Source: Hyphomicrobiales bacterium (GTDB lineage Bacteria > Pseudomonadota > Alphaproteobacteria > Rhizobiales > Phreatobacteraceae). Taken from it: a stretch of 64,000 nucleotides of DNA. The translations under genes and the position numbers were made by a program. Positions 1 to 9,375 of the stretch are shown piece after piece (the stretch's first letter is position 1; each line of letters begins with the position of its first letter). The DNA lies in contig JAFKKV010000022.1 of the NCBI GenBank assembly GCA_017304475.1, positions 105,251 through 169,250 on the forward strand, read 5' to 3'. The notes beneath the pieces were generated by a model that saw only the letters and a program-made list of their open reading frames with translations, made no database searches and was not told the DNA's origin.

Positions 1-131
1 TCGAAGCCATGGCGGAGGCCTATGTCGCCCGCCGCACCGCCGCCGAACTGCGCATGCTGAGCGACCACTCGCTGCAGGATATCGGCATCAGCCGGTCCGA
101 GATCGATCGGGTTTCGCGCTTCGGTCGCTGA
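1..131 (+). CDS. DUF1127 domain protein, C-terminal part (5' end outside window)
   Basis: The reading frame is open from the window edge and stops with TGA at 129-131. The visible 42 residues include RTAAELRMLSDHSLQDIGISRSEI, given here as RTAAELRMLSDHSL followed by QDIGISRSEI, which is the typical C-terminal half of the small, basic DUF1127 (YjiS-like) domain. Such proteins are usually 45-100 residues; some alphaproteobacterial members take part in phosphate, small-RNA or stress physiology. The start and any upstream partner are not visible, so no specific role is assigned. Confidence 0.75.
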   Translation, partial: EAMAEAYVARRTAAELRMLSDHSLQDIGISRSEIDRVSRFGR

Positions 132-133
132 TA

Positions 134-150
134 CCGGGCCTTCGGGCCCG
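134..150 (+). terminator. UUCG-tetraloop hairpin after the DUF1127 gene
   Basis: CGGGCC (135-140), loop TTCG (141-144), GGCCCG (145-150) forms a perfect 6-bp GC stem closed by a UUCG tetraloop, beginning 3 nt after the stop codon. There is no clear T-run behind it, so it may work with Rho or as a 3'-end stabiliser. Confidence 0.5.
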
Positions 151-305
151 TCCATCGCCGTCGCCCATCGCTCCGCGTCAGCCGCCCGCTGGCGCGGAGC
201 GATGCGTTTGAGGGGCAGGCAAAGGCTTGTTTCCGGTGGTCGGCCGATCCTGGGCGGCGAAGACGGCGGCGCGCCGCAGCTCGCAGTTCGATTCCGATCG
301 GGCGG

Positions 306-1463
306 CTAAGAGCCTGATCGCGTGAGTCTTTCTGCAGCATCGGCCGGCTGGCGTGCGGCCAGTGCATCGGCATAGGCGGCGAGGATGCCGTCGGTCATGG
401 CGGCGATCGAGAAATTCCTGCCGATCCGCGCCCTCAGGCGGGCCGCGGCGGCTGCGGCTTCGGCGGGATCGCCGAGGCGGGCCTCGATCGCGGCGGCCAG
501 CGGGACCGGATCGCCGGCCGGCACCAGCAGATTGGCGTCGGGCCCGAAGATTTCGCCGATGCCGCCAACCGCGGTGGCGATCTGCGGCAGGCCGCAGGCG
601 CCGGCCTCGAGCACCACATAGGGCAAGGATTCCGCGCGCGAGGGCACGATCAGCAGTCGGCCACGCGCAAAGGCCTCGCGGGCGGGCAGGGCGCCCGGAA
701 AGACGATACTGCCGGCAAGGCCGAGGCGCGCGGCCTGGTCCTTGAACGCCGCCGCCTCCGGGCCGGCGCCGACAATGGTGGCGGTCAAGGTGCGTCCGCC
801 GTCGCGCAGCCGGGCCATGGCGTCGATCAGCACGTCAACGCCCTTCAGGTGGCGCAGCTCGCCAATGAACAGGAGGTCGGTCGTGGTTCCGGCATCCTCG
901 TGCCGCACGGGATCGAACTCGGCCGGGCCGACGCCGTTATGGACGACCCGCACCACGCCGCGCGGCTCGCACACCTTGGCGCGAAAGGCGTCCCGGCCGA
1001 AGGCGCTCTCGAACAGGAACAGGTCGGTGCGCGCGGCGAGCAGGCCCTCGAGCGTCAGATAGACCAGCCCGACCGGCGTCTTGCGGGAATAATGCAGGCT
1101 GCCGCCATGGGGCGTGTAGACTTTCAGCCTGCCGCCGCCGGCAAGCCGCGCATAGGCGCCGCCCTTGGAGCCGTGGCCATGCACCACGTCGACATCGCTT
1201 TCGGCGATGCGGCGGGCGACATGCTGGCCGGCCGGCCAGTCTGAGAAACCGAGATCGCGGCTCATGGCGACGCGGGTGACGCCGAGGGCGAGTTCCGCGT
1301 CGAGCGCGGTCAGCACGGCGCCTGCGCGTTCGCCGCCGGTCGAGGCATCGGCCACGATGCCGACCCGGTGGCCGAGGGCGGACTGCGCGCGGGCGAGGTC
1401 GACGACATGGCGAAACAGCCCGCCGACCGGCGAGCGCATGATGTGCAGGATGGCGAGCGACAT
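306..1463 (-). CDS. Family 4 (GT-B) glycosyltransferase
   Basis: 385 residues with the two Rossmann-like halves of a GT-B glycosyltransferase. The N-terminal acceptor half contains HGHGSKGG near residue 95. The C-terminal nucleotide-sugar half carries FIGELRHLKGVD near 199 and the retaining E-x7-E signature in ESLPYVVLE (278-286). It should act in the cytoplasm, adding a sugar to a growing exopolysaccharide or lipid-linked glycan. The start overlaps the stop of the upstream export lipoprotein by one base (TGATG), so the two are translationally coupled. Donor sugar and acceptor cannot be read from the sequence. Confidence 0.88.
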   Translation of the reverse strand: MSLAILHIMRSPVGGLFRHVVDLARAQSALGHRVGIVADASTGGERAGAVLTALDAELALGVTRVAMSRDLGFSDWPAGQHVARRIAESDVDVVHGHGSKGGAYARLAGGGRLKVYTPHGGSLHYSRKTPVGLVYLTLEGLLAARTDLFLFESAFGRDAFRAKVCEPRGVVRVVHNGVGPAEFDPVRHEDAGTTTDLLFIGELRHLKGVDVLIDAMARLRDGGRTLTATIVGAGPEAAAFKDQAARLGLAGSIVFPGALPAREAFARGRLLIVPSRAESLPYVVLEAGACGLPQIATAVGGIGEIFGPDANLLVPAGDPVPLAAAIEARLGDPAEAAAAAARLRARIGRNFSIAAMTDGILAAYADALAARQPADAAERLTRSGS

Positions 1464-2098
1464 CAGAACCAGCGCTCCCGCACGACCACGGTGTCGCCGG
1501 GCATCAGCGCATGGGTCAGCGGCACGTCGGCCCGATAGGGCTGGCCGTTGACCTTGCGGGTCACCTCGATCTTCCAGCGGTTGGCGCGCGGCGAGAAGCC
1601 GCCGGCAATGGCCACGGCATTCTGCACGGTCATGCCGCTGACATAGGGAAACTGGCCGCCGGCCAGGACTTCGCCCATGATGAAGAAGGGACGGTAGGTG
1701 TCGACCTCGACCGATACGCTGGGATCACGGATGAAGCCGCCGCGCAGTTTGGCGGCGATGTCGCCGGCCAGGCCCTGGGTCGAGCGGCCAGCGGCGCGCA
1801 GGGCGCCGATCAGCGGCATGGAAATATTGCCCGAGGCGTCGACCGCATAGGAATTGGTCAGCCCCTCCTGGCCGAACACGACCACGCGCAGGCGGTCGCC
1901 GGTATCGAGCAGATAGGGGCCGGCGGGCGCGATCGCCTCATGCGGCACCACGGTGCCGGTGTCGCCGTTCAGGGGGCCGACGACGCCACGGGTCGTGTCG
2001 ACCAGCGTGCCGGGGCCGGAATTGGGCGTGCCGCCGGCACAGCCGCCAAGGGCCAGCGCGATGGCGCAGGTCGTAAGCGCGGGGAACCGACGCATCAC
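1463..2098 (-). CDS. Polysaccharide export lipoprotein (Wza/ExoF-like)
   Basis: 211 residues. The N-terminus is a lipoprotein signal with lipobox LGGC and lipidated Cys20. A Poly_export domain follows (about 60-145, with YLLDTGDRLRVVVFGQ), then one SLBB-like beta-grasp segment (about 148-200). These proteins form or gate the outer-membrane pore for exopolysaccharide export. It is shorter than E. coli Wza (379 aa) and close in size to the short ExoF/GumB type. It is transcribed divergently from the Wzz-like gene at 2258 and coupled to the glycosyltransferase downstream, so the three form one export locus. Confidence 0.88.
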   Translation of the reverse strand: MMRRFPALTTCAIALALGGCAGGTPNSGPGTLVDTTRGVVGPLNGDTGTVVPHEAIAPAGPYLLDTGDRLRVVVFGQEGLTNSYAVDASGNISMPLIGALRAAGRSTQGLAGDIAAKLRGGFIRDPSVSVEVDTYRPFFIMGEVLAGGQFPYVSGMTVQNAVAIAGGFSPRANRWKIEVTRKVNGQPYRADVPLTHALMPGDTVVVRERWF

Positions 2099-2257
2099 GT
2101 TCAGTCCTTGATAGCTATGGTCTTCATGAGGGGGATCATGCTTGGGCGTGGTTAAGAAAAGCCCAACGCAACGCTCGCGGCGCGGCTAAATTAACGCGAT
2201 GGCAACCCTAATGATTTCTGATGCAGCTCGGGAATAGAGTGGATCAAGGTATCGATC

Positions 2258-4540
2258 ATGCGTGGGTTTGGTGGCCAACAGGGCACGGAAGAGACCGGAG
2301 CGCCGCCGCGCGGCGAGCTCGATCTCGGCGCGCTCGGCCAGGCGATCTGGGCCAGGCGGCTGTGGATCGCGATCCCGTCCGCGCTGGCGCTCGCCGGCAG
2401 TCTCGTCGTCGTCAACATGACCACGCCGACCTATCGCTCGGAGGCGCGCATTCTCGTCGAAAGCGGCGAGAACCCCTATACCCGCTCGGAGATCGACCGG
2501 AACGGCGCGAGCGACCGCACCGCGGTCGACCAGGAAGCGGTGCTCAGCCAGGTCCAGGTGCTGATGTCGCGGGATATCGAGCGCAGCGTCGCGACGCAGC
2601 TCGAACTCGGCAAGCGCGCGGAGTTCGATCCCGTCCTGCGCGGCTTCAACCCGATCAAGCAGGCGCTGATCCTGGCCGGCCTGGCCGAGGATCCGCTACG
2701 CATGACCTCGGAAGAGCGCGTCATGCGCAGCTATTTCGAGAAGCTCACCGCCTATCAGGTCGACAAGTCGCGGATCATCGCGGTCCAGTTCGACTCCCAC
2801 GACCCGCAGCTGGCGACCCAGGCGGCGAATGCGGTGGCCGACCGCTTCCTGGAGGCCCAGCAGGCCAATAAGCGCTCGCAGACGCGTTCGGCGTCGCAAT
2901 GGCTGTCGGGCGAAATCGACGGCCTCCGGCGCAAGGTCGAGGAGGCCGAGGGCCGGGTCGAGAGTTTCCGTGCCCGGGCCAACCTGTTCGTCGGCTCCAA
3001 CAATACCAGCCTCACCGCCCAGCAGCTGGCGGAGGTGAACAGCCAGATCGCAACCGCCCGCGCCCAGCAGACCGATGCCCAGACCCGCTCCCGGCTGCTG
3101 CGCGACTTCCTGCGCGCCGGACGCCCGGTCGAGTCCGGCGACGTGGTCAATTCCGAGATCATTCGCCGGCTCAACGAGCAGCGCGCCTCGGTCCAGGTGC
3201 AGCTCGCCGAGCAGTCCTCGACGCTCGGGCCGCGCCATCCGCGCATCGCCGAGCTGCGCGCGCAGCTGGGCAGCCTGGACGCGCAGGTGCGCACCGAGGC
3301 GGAGAAGCTGGTGCGCGTGCTGGAGAACGATGCACGGCTCGCCGGCGCACGGGTCGAATCGCTCGGCCAGACGCTCGACCAGGTCAAGCGGCAGGCTTCG
3401 GAAGCGAGCGAGCAGGAGGTACAGCTGCGCGTGCTCGAGCGCGAGGCGAAATCGCATCGCGACCAGCTCGAAGGGCTGCTCGCCCGTTATCGCGACGCCA
3501 CCGCGCGCGACAGCCTGAGCGCCATGCCCGCCGATGCGCGCATCGTTTCGCGCGCCACCGTCTCCAATGTCCCGGCCTTTCCGAAGAAACTGCCGACCAT
3601 CCTGATCACCACGCTCGGCACCATGCTGCTGGCGATCGGATGCGTTGCCACCGGCGCGCTGATGAGCGGCGCCGCGCAGCGTCCCGGCCGCGCCGAAGAG
3701 GGCGACACGCCGCCGGATGAGCGGATGCCGGTGCTCGAAGGCGAGGACAGGGCGCCGGATCTCGCGCCGGATCACGGACCGGACCCGGTCGTGTCGCCGG
3801 AATCCGCGGCGCATGAACCCGCGCCGCGCCGCGTCGCCTCGGCCGAAGCGCCTGATGTCGACGACGGCAAGGCCTTCGAGGCCGACCTGGTCGAGGATCT
3901 CGCGGGCGTTGCCCCGCTTGCCCCTTCCGTCGATCCCGACGAGGAGGCACCGGCCGAAAGCATCAACAGCCTGGCCGCGCGGCTGGATGCGGCCGGCCAG
4001 CCGGTCCGTCGCACCCTGGTGCTGGCCACTGGCCCGGGGCTTGCCGCCACCGGCGTGACGCTGGCTCTGGCCAGGCAGTTCGCCGCCGGCGGGCGCCGCG
4101 TGGTGATGGTCGATCTCGACGGCGACAATGCCGCGCTGTCCTCGCTTGCCGGCCATGGCGCGCCGGGGCTCGCCGATCTCCTGGGCGAACGGGCCTCGTT
4201 CGCCGAGATCATTCACCGCGACCCGGCGTCGCGGGCGCACCTCGTGCCGCTCGGCCGCAGGCTCGCCGGCAGCCGAGATGTTACCGAGGACGAGCGCCTG
4301 TCATTTGCCGTGGGCGCGCTGACCCGCACCTATGACGTGGTGCTGATCCTGGCCGGCCAGCTCGCGGTGGACGGCGCCGCTTTCTCGCGGATCGCGGCCT
4401 TTGCCGGCGACGCAGTGATCATCGGCGACACCAGCGCCTCCGACCCGGCGGTGGTGGCGGCCTATGCCGCGCTCGATCGCGAGGGATTGAAGCCGGTGAC
4501 GGTCATGCTGACGGTGCCGGAGGCGGCGGTCGCGGCCTGA
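2258..4540 (+). CDS. Wzz/GumC-type polysaccharide co-polymerase with degenerate BY-kinase-like C-terminus
   Basis: 760 residues. A Wzz domain starts with a membrane helix at about 36-54. A long periplasmic coiled-coil region follows, then a second membrane helix at about 445-470. Next comes an acidic, proline-rich cytoplasmic linker, and from about 585 a ParA/BY-kinase-like fold. The P-loop position (near residue 590) reads ATGPGLAATGVT and lacks the Lys-Ser/Thr needed for ATP binding. The following Walker A' segment VVMVDLDGDN is partly kept, and no terminal tyrosine cluster is present. I infer a regulator of chain length and export without tyrosine kinase activity. Its partners are the divergent export lipoprotein and glycosyltransferase. 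Confidence 0.85.
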   Translation: MRGFGGQQGTEETGAPPRGELDLGALGQAIWARRLWIAIPSALALAGSLVVVNMTTPTYRSEARILVESGENPYTRSEIDRNGASDRTAVDQEAVLSQVQVLMSRDIERSVATQLELGKRAEFDPVLRGFNPIKQALILAGLAEDPLRMTSEERVMRSYFEKLTAYQVDKSRIIAVQFDSHDPQLATQAANAVADRFLEAQQANKRSQTRSASQWLSGEIDGLRRKVEEAEGRVESFRARANLFVGSNNTSLTAQQLAEVNSQIATARAQQTDAQTRSRLLRDFLRAGRPVESGDVVNSEIIRRLNEQRASVQVQLAEQSSTLGPRHPRIAELRAQLGSLDAQVRTEAEKLVRVLENDARLAGARVESLGQTLDQVKRQASEASEQEVQLRVLEREAKSHRDQLEGLLARYRDATARDSLSAMPADARIVSRATVSNVPAFPKKLPTILITTLGTMLLAIGCVATGALMSGAAQRPGRAEEGDTPPDERMPVLEGEDRAPDLAPDHGPDPVVSPESAAHEPAPRRVASAEAPDVDDGKAFEADLVEDLAGVAPLAPSVDPDEEAPAESINSLAARLDAAGQPVRRTLVLATGPGLAATGVTLALARQFAAGGRRVVMVDLDGDNAALSSLAGHGAPGLADLLGERASFAEIIHRDPASRAHLVPLGRRLAGSRDVTEDERLSFAVGALTRTYDVVLILAGQLAVDGAAFSRIAAFAGDAVIIGDTSASDPAVVAAYAALDREGLKPVTVMLTVPEAAVAA

Positions 4541-4560
4541 CGGAGGGCGGCGGCTCGGAT

Positions 4561-4590
4561 GCTTCGGACTGCAAGACTTCAGTCCGAAGC
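4561..4590. terminator. Bidirectional hairpin between convergent genes
   Basis: GCTTCGGACTG (4561-4571) and CAGTCCGAAGC (4580-4590) form a perfect 11-bp stem with an 8-nt loop, 20 nt after the Wzz-like stop codon. A convergent gene ends 17 nt further on, so one hairpin can serve both transcripts. There is no strong T-run. Confidence 0.6.
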
Positions 4591-4606
4591 GATCGAACTC
4601 TTCACA

Positions 4607-5806
4607 TCAGGCCCGGGCCTGTCCGCGCGCGCGGCGCAGCGCCTGCACCAGCGGCCATAGCCGATCCGACTGTTTGATCGCACGCTTCATCCGCATCGCC
4701 GCACCATAGGCGGCGGCGGCCGCCTGGCCGCGCCAGGTGATGGGGATGAATTGGTCGAACAGCATGTCCTCCCCGTCGCACAGGCTCGACTTGTAGCGCG
4801 CCTTGCCGGCGCCGAGATCGAAGACGGCGAGGCCGGCGAGGCAGCAATGGCGGATCAGGTGGCTGAGCAGGATCTCGCCCGGGCTCTCGCGCGTCATCGG
4901 TCCCGCGGTCATCGCATTGAACATGCCGGAGAAACGACCATTGGCGACCGTGCCGCCGAAGGTCGCCACCGGTTCGCCCGCCACCGTCAGGGCGTAGAGC
5001 TCAATGACCGGCCGGCCCTCGGCGAGGCCGCGTGTCGCGGCGGTCAGAATGAAGTCGCGCGCATCGGGCTCGGCGAAAGCATTGGGAATGCCGAGTTCGC
5101 GGCAGCGCTGGGCCTTTTGTGCGAGGAAGGCATCGGTGAAGGTCTCGACCTGGTCGCGGGTCTCCGCCTTGACGAAGGCGACCGTGCCATGGGCCGCGAG
5201 CGCCTTTTCCTTCTTGCGCAGCTTCTTGCGCGCCGGGCCGGACATGGCGGCGGCGAGCGTCGCTTCGGGATCGGGCCCGAGCGCCAGATGATAACCGAAG
5301 GAAGGCGAGGGCTGATGGGCGAGCCGGTGCAGCGGATTGTCCAGGCCGGCCCAGCTGGTCGGCTGGCCGGTCAGGCTGAACAGGTCGATCCGCCGCGGCG
5401 CCTGCCGGGCGATGGCCTCGAGGGCGTCTTGCAGCAGGGCCGGCGTGCAGGCTTGCGCGAAGGCCGGCCGCCATAGGCCGAGGCCGAAATTGCAGTGCTT
5501 GCCGCCGATGAAACGTGCCACCGACAAGCCGTTGGTCCCGGAAATGGCGAGCGGCAGCAGAGCCTGGGGCCGGCCGGCCGCATCGCTCAGAATGGCGAGG
5601 CACGGCGTGGAGCCTTCGCCGAGAGTGGTGTGAAAGCAGTCGGCCCAGTCGAAGCGCTGATAGGCGCTGAACACGGCATCGGCCTCGAGGGCGCGCCACA
5701 CCGCTTCCGCCTCGGCGAAACTGGCGGTCACTCGCAGCCCGAAGGCCGCGGCCGAAGCCAGGTCGTCCCTGCCGCCATAGGTCGCCGTGTCGATGGTCAG
5801 GGTCAT
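4607..5806 (-). CDS. CelD/BcsL-like GNAT-fold acyltransferase
   Basis: 399 residues from the ATG at 5806; an in-frame GTG at 5827 is an alternative. The C-terminal half matches the CelD/BcsL (Acetyltransf_6) pattern: a basic segment ARKKLRKKEKALAAHG, then a GNAT-like core ending in LAVFDLGAGKARYKSSLCDG. Such proteins accompany cellulose and exopolysaccharide gene sets in alphaproteobacteria and are thought to acylate a glycan or lipid precursor. It faces the Wzz-like gene across a shared terminator and fits the polysaccharide locus. The acyl donor and acceptor are unknown. Confidence 0.8.
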   Translation of the reverse strand: MTLTIDTATYGGRDDLASAAAFGLRVTASFAEAEAVWRALEADAVFSAYQRFDWADCFHTTLGEGSTPCLAILSDAAGRPQALLPLAISGTNGLSVARFIGGKHCNFGLGLWRPAFAQACTPALLQDALEAIARQAPRRIDLFSLTGQPTSWAGLDNPLHRLAHQPSPSFGYHLALGPDPEATLAAAMSGPARKKLRKKEKALAAHGTVAFVKAETRDQVETFTDAFLAQKAQRCRELGIPNAFAEPDARDFILTAATRGLAEGRPVIELYALTVAGEPVATFGGTVANGRFSGMFNAMTAGPMTRESPGEILLSHLIRHCCLAGLAVFDLGAGKARYKSSLCDGEDMLFDQFIPITWRGQAAAAAYGAAMRMKRAIKQSDRLWPLVQALRRARGQARA

Positions 5807-6087
5807 CGCTTCGTCCGCCGCGCGCACGATCAGCTATCAAAGAAGTCTCAACAATCTGTTGTGGGGGGCTGCGTTCGAGGGTGGGGTTCGGCCCAACTGG
5901 GGGCGGGCGATCGCATTTGGCCGCCTCTGCTTGTTGCCTGCGACCCCGGCTGTCGCGTCCTGCCTTGCTGCCGGTCTTGCGCGAGAACCACGGCGCAATC
6001 TCCCGCGGCGTGGCCGCGACTTTCGCGCAAGTCTTGGGGCGCGAGCGAGCGCAGCCGAATTGGACCGCGCGGCTGTTGGCATTCTCT

Positions 6088-6271
6088 ACGTCACCCCCGG
6101 CCGAGCCCGGCAGAAGCCCTTGCTTCTGCCGGTGCGAGGGGAAGGGGGTCCAGGGGTTGCAGGGCTTATCCCCCAACGTGGCGAAATCGCCCGGACACAT
6201 GCGCTAAAGGCGCGGCGAAGCGGCCCCTGGACCCCCTTCCCCTCGGCTTCGCCTCGGCCGGGGGTGACGTA
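6088..6271. repeat. Imperfect inverted-repeat element (palindromic intergenic unit)
   Basis: The 586-bp gap 5828-6413 has no convincing gene. It holds an inverted repeat. The outer arms are ACGTCACCCCCGGCCGAG (6088-6105) against the complementary CTCGGCCGGGGGTGACGT ending at 6270. The inner arms are GAGGGGAAGGGGGTCCAGGG (from 6136) against CCCCTGGACCCCCTTCCCCTC (ending near 6244). The transcript would fold into one long hairpin. This is typical of dispersed rhizobial intergenic palindromes and carries no transposase. Confidence 0.75.
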
Positions 6272-6413
6272 CAGTGCGCGTGTGTCACGTAGTGTGAACC
6301 CTTTAGCTTGCCCATCCCAAGCTCCGAGCCGAGCGAGCCTCGGGGACGGCCACCCGATGCGCAGTTGGCCTGCGCTTCCTGCAAGTTTCGTGACGGACCC
6401 TCTGTCTGCGCCT

Positions 6414-7289
6414 TCAATGCGCGAAGGGCCGTTTCCACTGGCGGGGATGACGATGCTCCGTGACCCCGCCCTCGCGCGTCTCGCGCAGGTAGTGGCTCGG
6501 CGGCACCCCCAGCATGCGCTTGAACATGGTGGTGAAGGCGGCGACGCTTTCATAACCGAGATCCAGCGCGACGCTGGTGACCGGCTCGCCATCGGCAAGC
6601 CGGGGAAGGGCCGCGAACAGGCAGGCTTGCTGGCGCCAGGCCTGCAGGCTCAGGCCGGTCTCACGGCGGAAGGCACGGGTGAAGGCGCGCCGGCTCATCG
6701 CCAGCTGGTCGGCCCAGTCGTCGATGCGGGCATGGGGCGAGGGCTGTTCCAGAAAGCGCCGGCACAGCATGGCGATCCGCGGCTCGGCCGGAAAGGCGAG
6801 GCCGAGCGGCTGCTCCGGCAGGCGGGGAATTTCATGCGTGATCAGGGCCATGACCAGGCCGGCCCGGCTCATCGGCTCATGGGCGAGCGGCAAGGTCACT
6901 GCCTCGACGATCAGGCTGCGCATCAGGTCGGTGACCGCGACCACCCGAAAGCCCTCGGGCAGGCCCTCGATCGCGTCCGGCGCGACATAGACCGAGCGCA
7001 TGCTGACCCGGCCCAGCATCTCCACGGCATGTTCGACCCGCGCCGGGATCCACAAGGCGTGACCGGCCGGCACCACCCAGCGGCCGATGCCGGTGGTGAC
7101 CGTCACCACGCCGCGCAGCGCATAAAGCAGCTGCGCGCGCGAATGGCGATGCGCCTTGACCAGATAGCCCTGGGGATAGTCGCTGGCGAGCGCGATGGTC
7201 TGCTGGTCGGTGCTCTCGATCCAGGCCCGCCGCACGCCGTCGATATCCAGGTCGGATCTCGGCACGAGATCCTTGTCGGGGCGTTCCAT
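6414..7289 (-). CDS. AraC-family transcriptional regulator
   Basis: 291 residues. An N-terminal cupin-like sensor (about 40-110, with HRHSRAQLLYALRG) precedes a C-terminal double helix-turn-helix (about 190-285, ending DLGYESVAAFTTMFKRMLG.PPSHY). The gene is divergent from the MFS transporter at 7415, with about 125 bp between starts. It most likely controls that transporter and itself in response to a small effector. The architecture resembles AraC regulators with an N-terminal cupin_6 or AraC_N sensor. Confidence 0.88.
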   Translation of the reverse strand: MERPDKDLVPRSDLDIDGVRRAWIESTDQQTIALASDYPQGYLVKAHRHSRAQLLYALRGVVTVTTGIGRWVVPAGHALWIPARVEHAVEMLGRVSMRSVYVAPDAIEGLPEGFRVVAVTDLMRSLIVEAVTLPLAHEPMSRAGLVMALITHEIPRLPEQPLGLAFPAEPRIAMLCRRFLEQPSPHARIDDWADQLAMSRRAFTRAFRRETGLSLQAWRQQACLFAALPRLADGEPVTSVALDLGYESVAAFTTMFKRMLGVPPSHYLRETREGGVTEHRHPRQWKRPFAH

Positions 7290-7414
7290 TGATTGGCCCA
7301 GTCTCGAAAGAACTAGACCAGATCACGCAAGCAGGTCAGGGCGCAAGCTCTATTCTCGGCGCGAACCTCGGGCCAATGCGCGGCTTGCGCCGCAGCACCC
7401 GCATGCCCTGGACC

Positions 7415-8656
7415 ATGGAGCATCCCGTGACCCCTACCGCCACGACGGCCGATCCGGCGGCCGCCGACAGCACCGCGTTCAAGGTTATCGCGGCGCTCGG
7501 CTTCTGCCATCTGCTCAACGACATGATGCAGTCGCTGCTGACCGCGCTCTATCCCATGCTGAAAAGCGATTTCGGCTTGGATTTCGGCCAGATCGGCCTG
7601 CTGACCTTGACCTTCAACGTCACCGCCTCGCTGCTGCAGCCGGTGGTCGGCCTCTATACCGACAAGCGGCCCATGCCCTATTCGCTGTCGCTCGGCATGG
7701 GTTTCACGCTCATCGGCCTGATCCTGCTGGCTTTCGCGCATCACTACTGGCTGCTGCTGGTCGCCTCCGCCCTGGTCGGCATGGGCTCGGCGGTGTTCCA
7801 CCCGGAAGCCTCGCGGATCGCCCGTACGGCGTCCGGCGGCCGGCATGGCCTGGCCCAGTCGCTGTTCCAGGTCGGCGGCAATTTCGGTTCGGCGATCGGC
7901 CCGCTGCTCGCCGCCTTCATCGTGCTGCCCAAGGGCCAGTCGAGCGTCGCCTGGTTCTCGCTCGCCGCCCTGCTGGCCATGGTTGTGCTCTGGCAGGTCG
8001 GTGGCTGGTATGCCCGGCACCGCGCGGCCAGCGCCAAGCGGCCGGCGGCGGTCACGCCCATCGCGCTGTCGCCCAACAAGATCATCCTGGCGCTGGTGGT
8101 GCTCGGCGTGCTGGTCTTCTCGAAATATGTCTACATGGCGAGCCTGACGAGCTATTACACCTTCTACCTCATCCATAAATTCGACCTGTCGGTGCGCGAC
8201 TCGCAATTGCTGCTGTTCCTGTTTCTGGGCGCGGTGGCGGTGGGCACGATCGTCGGCGGGCCGATCGGCGACCGTTTCGGCCGCAAGCTGGTGATCTGGG
8301 GCTCGATCCTGGGCGCCTTGCCGTTCACGCTGGCCTTGCCCTATGCCGATCTCGCCTGGACCGCCGTGTTGACGGTGCTGATCGGCCTGATCATGGCCTC
8401 GGCCTTCTCGGCGATCATCGTGTTCGCCCAGGAGCTGGTGCCGGGCAAGGTCGGGCTGATCGCCGGCCTGTTCTTCGGCTTCGCCTTCGGCATCGGCGGC
8501 ATCGGTGCGGCCGTGCTGGGCGCGCTGGCCGACGTCAAGGGCATCGATTATGTCTACTGGATCTGCTCGTTCCTGCCCTTGGTCGGCCTGCTGACCATCT
8601 TCCTGCCCGACATGGCCGAGGCGCGCGCCAAGGCCAGGCGGGCACAGCCGGCCTGA
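7415..8656 (+). CDS. MFS transporter, fosmidomycin-resistance (Fsr) type
   Basis: 413 residues from the ATG at 7415; the ATG at 7403 is also possible and no strong ribosome site decides. Twelve hydrophobic segments span the protein. The N-terminal FCHLLNDMMQSLLTALYPML pattern and GSAVFHPEASRIAR are characteristic of the Fsr/YfnC branch of drug exporters. The cytoplasmic loop GGPIGDRFGRKL is the usual MFS motif A. It is divergent from the AraC regulator. I infer a proton-driven exporter of a toxic small molecule; the substrate is not evident. Confidence 0.85.
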   Translation: MEHPVTPTATTADPAAADSTAFKVIAALGFCHLLNDMMQSLLTALYPMLKSDFGLDFGQIGLLTLTFNVTASLLQPVVGLYTDKRPMPYSLSLGMGFTLIGLILLAFAHHYWLLLVASALVGMGSAVFHPEASRIARTASGGRHGLAQSLFQVGGNFGSAIGPLLAAFIVLPKGQSSVAWFSLAALLAMVVLWQVGGWYARHRAASAKRPAAVTPIALSPNKIILALVVLGVLVFSKYVYMASLTSYYTFYLIHKFDLSVRDSQLLLFLFLGAVAVGTIVGGPIGDRFGRKLVIWGSILGALPFTLALPYADLAWTAVLTVLIGLIMASAFSAIIVFAQELVPGKVGLIAGLFFGFAFGIGGIGAAVLGALADVKGIDYVYWICSFLPLVGLLTIFLPDMAEARAKARRAQPA

Positions 8657-8687
8657 ACGGGGAGGCTCACGCGCGGGAGAGCCCGGC

Positions 8688-9212
8688 TTGGTCGCGGATA
8701 TCGTCACCGAACGCCTGGTGCTGAGGCACCTGTCGATCGCCATGCTGGAGGCGACCGGGCAGGGCGACCGGCGCAAGCTGGAGAGCCTGCTCGGCGTCGA
8801 GGTGTCCGACGCCTGGTTCGAGGAAGCGGATCTTGCGGCCTGGCGCCGCGACGACCTTCTGGGTGATCCCGGTTATGCGCCCTGGTCGCTCAGGGCCATC
8901 TGCATGGCCGGCGGCGGCATGGTCGGCCATGCCGGCTTTCACGAGCAGCCGGCGGCCGGCGTGGCCGAGATGGGCTACCTGGTCTTTCCCGATCACCGGC
9001 GCCAAGGCATTGCCGGAGAGGCCATCGGCGGGCTGATGGCCTGGGCGCGCAAGGAGGCCGCGATCCGCCGTTTCGTGCTGTCGGTCGCGCCTGGCAATGC
9101 CGCCTCGATCGCCATTGCCGGCCGGCTCGGCTTTCGCCACGACGGCGGACACGAGGACCCGGTCGACGGCTGGGAGGACATCTATGTGCTGGATCTCCCG
9201 GCACGGGCATGA
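8688..9212 (+). CDS. GNAT-family N-acetyltransferase (RimJ/RimL type)
   Basis: 174 residues from a TTG codon at 8688, preceded by GGGAGA. It starts with the RimJ/L pattern TERLVLRHLS. The acetyl-CoA-binding motif A is FPDHRRQGIAGEAIGGLMAWA (about 105-125). The C-terminal part contains GNAASIAIAGRLGFRHDG, also typical. It lies 31 nt after the MFS gene and may be co-transcribed with it. The acetylated substrate (protein N-terminus or small amine) is unknown. Confidence 0.82.
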   Translation: MVADIVTERLVLRHLSIAMLEATGQGDRRKLESLLGVEVSDAWFEEADLAAWRRDDLLGDPGYAPWSLRAICMAGGGMVGHAGFHEQPAAGVAEMGYLVFPDHRRQGIAGEAIGGLMAWARKEAAIRRFVLSVAPGNAASIAIAGRLGFRHDGGHEDPVDGWEDIYVLDLPARA

Positions 9213-9375
9213 GCCGCTTCCGGCGGAGGGCGGCCCGGGACATGCCGAGCGCAACCTTCGCGAGAATTGTTTCCGGCCAGATACATTTCCACCAAATCTC
9301 AATCTATGGGACCGATGGTGACTGGGGTAACAATCACGTCATCGGCGTGACCGGCCAGAGGACCATTGGAGCGAC

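Noticed and set aside
2696..4240. 514-codon antisense frame within the Wzz-like gene
   Set aside because: Low-complexity Arg/Gly/His protein, no ribosome site, and fully covered by a well-supported sense gene.
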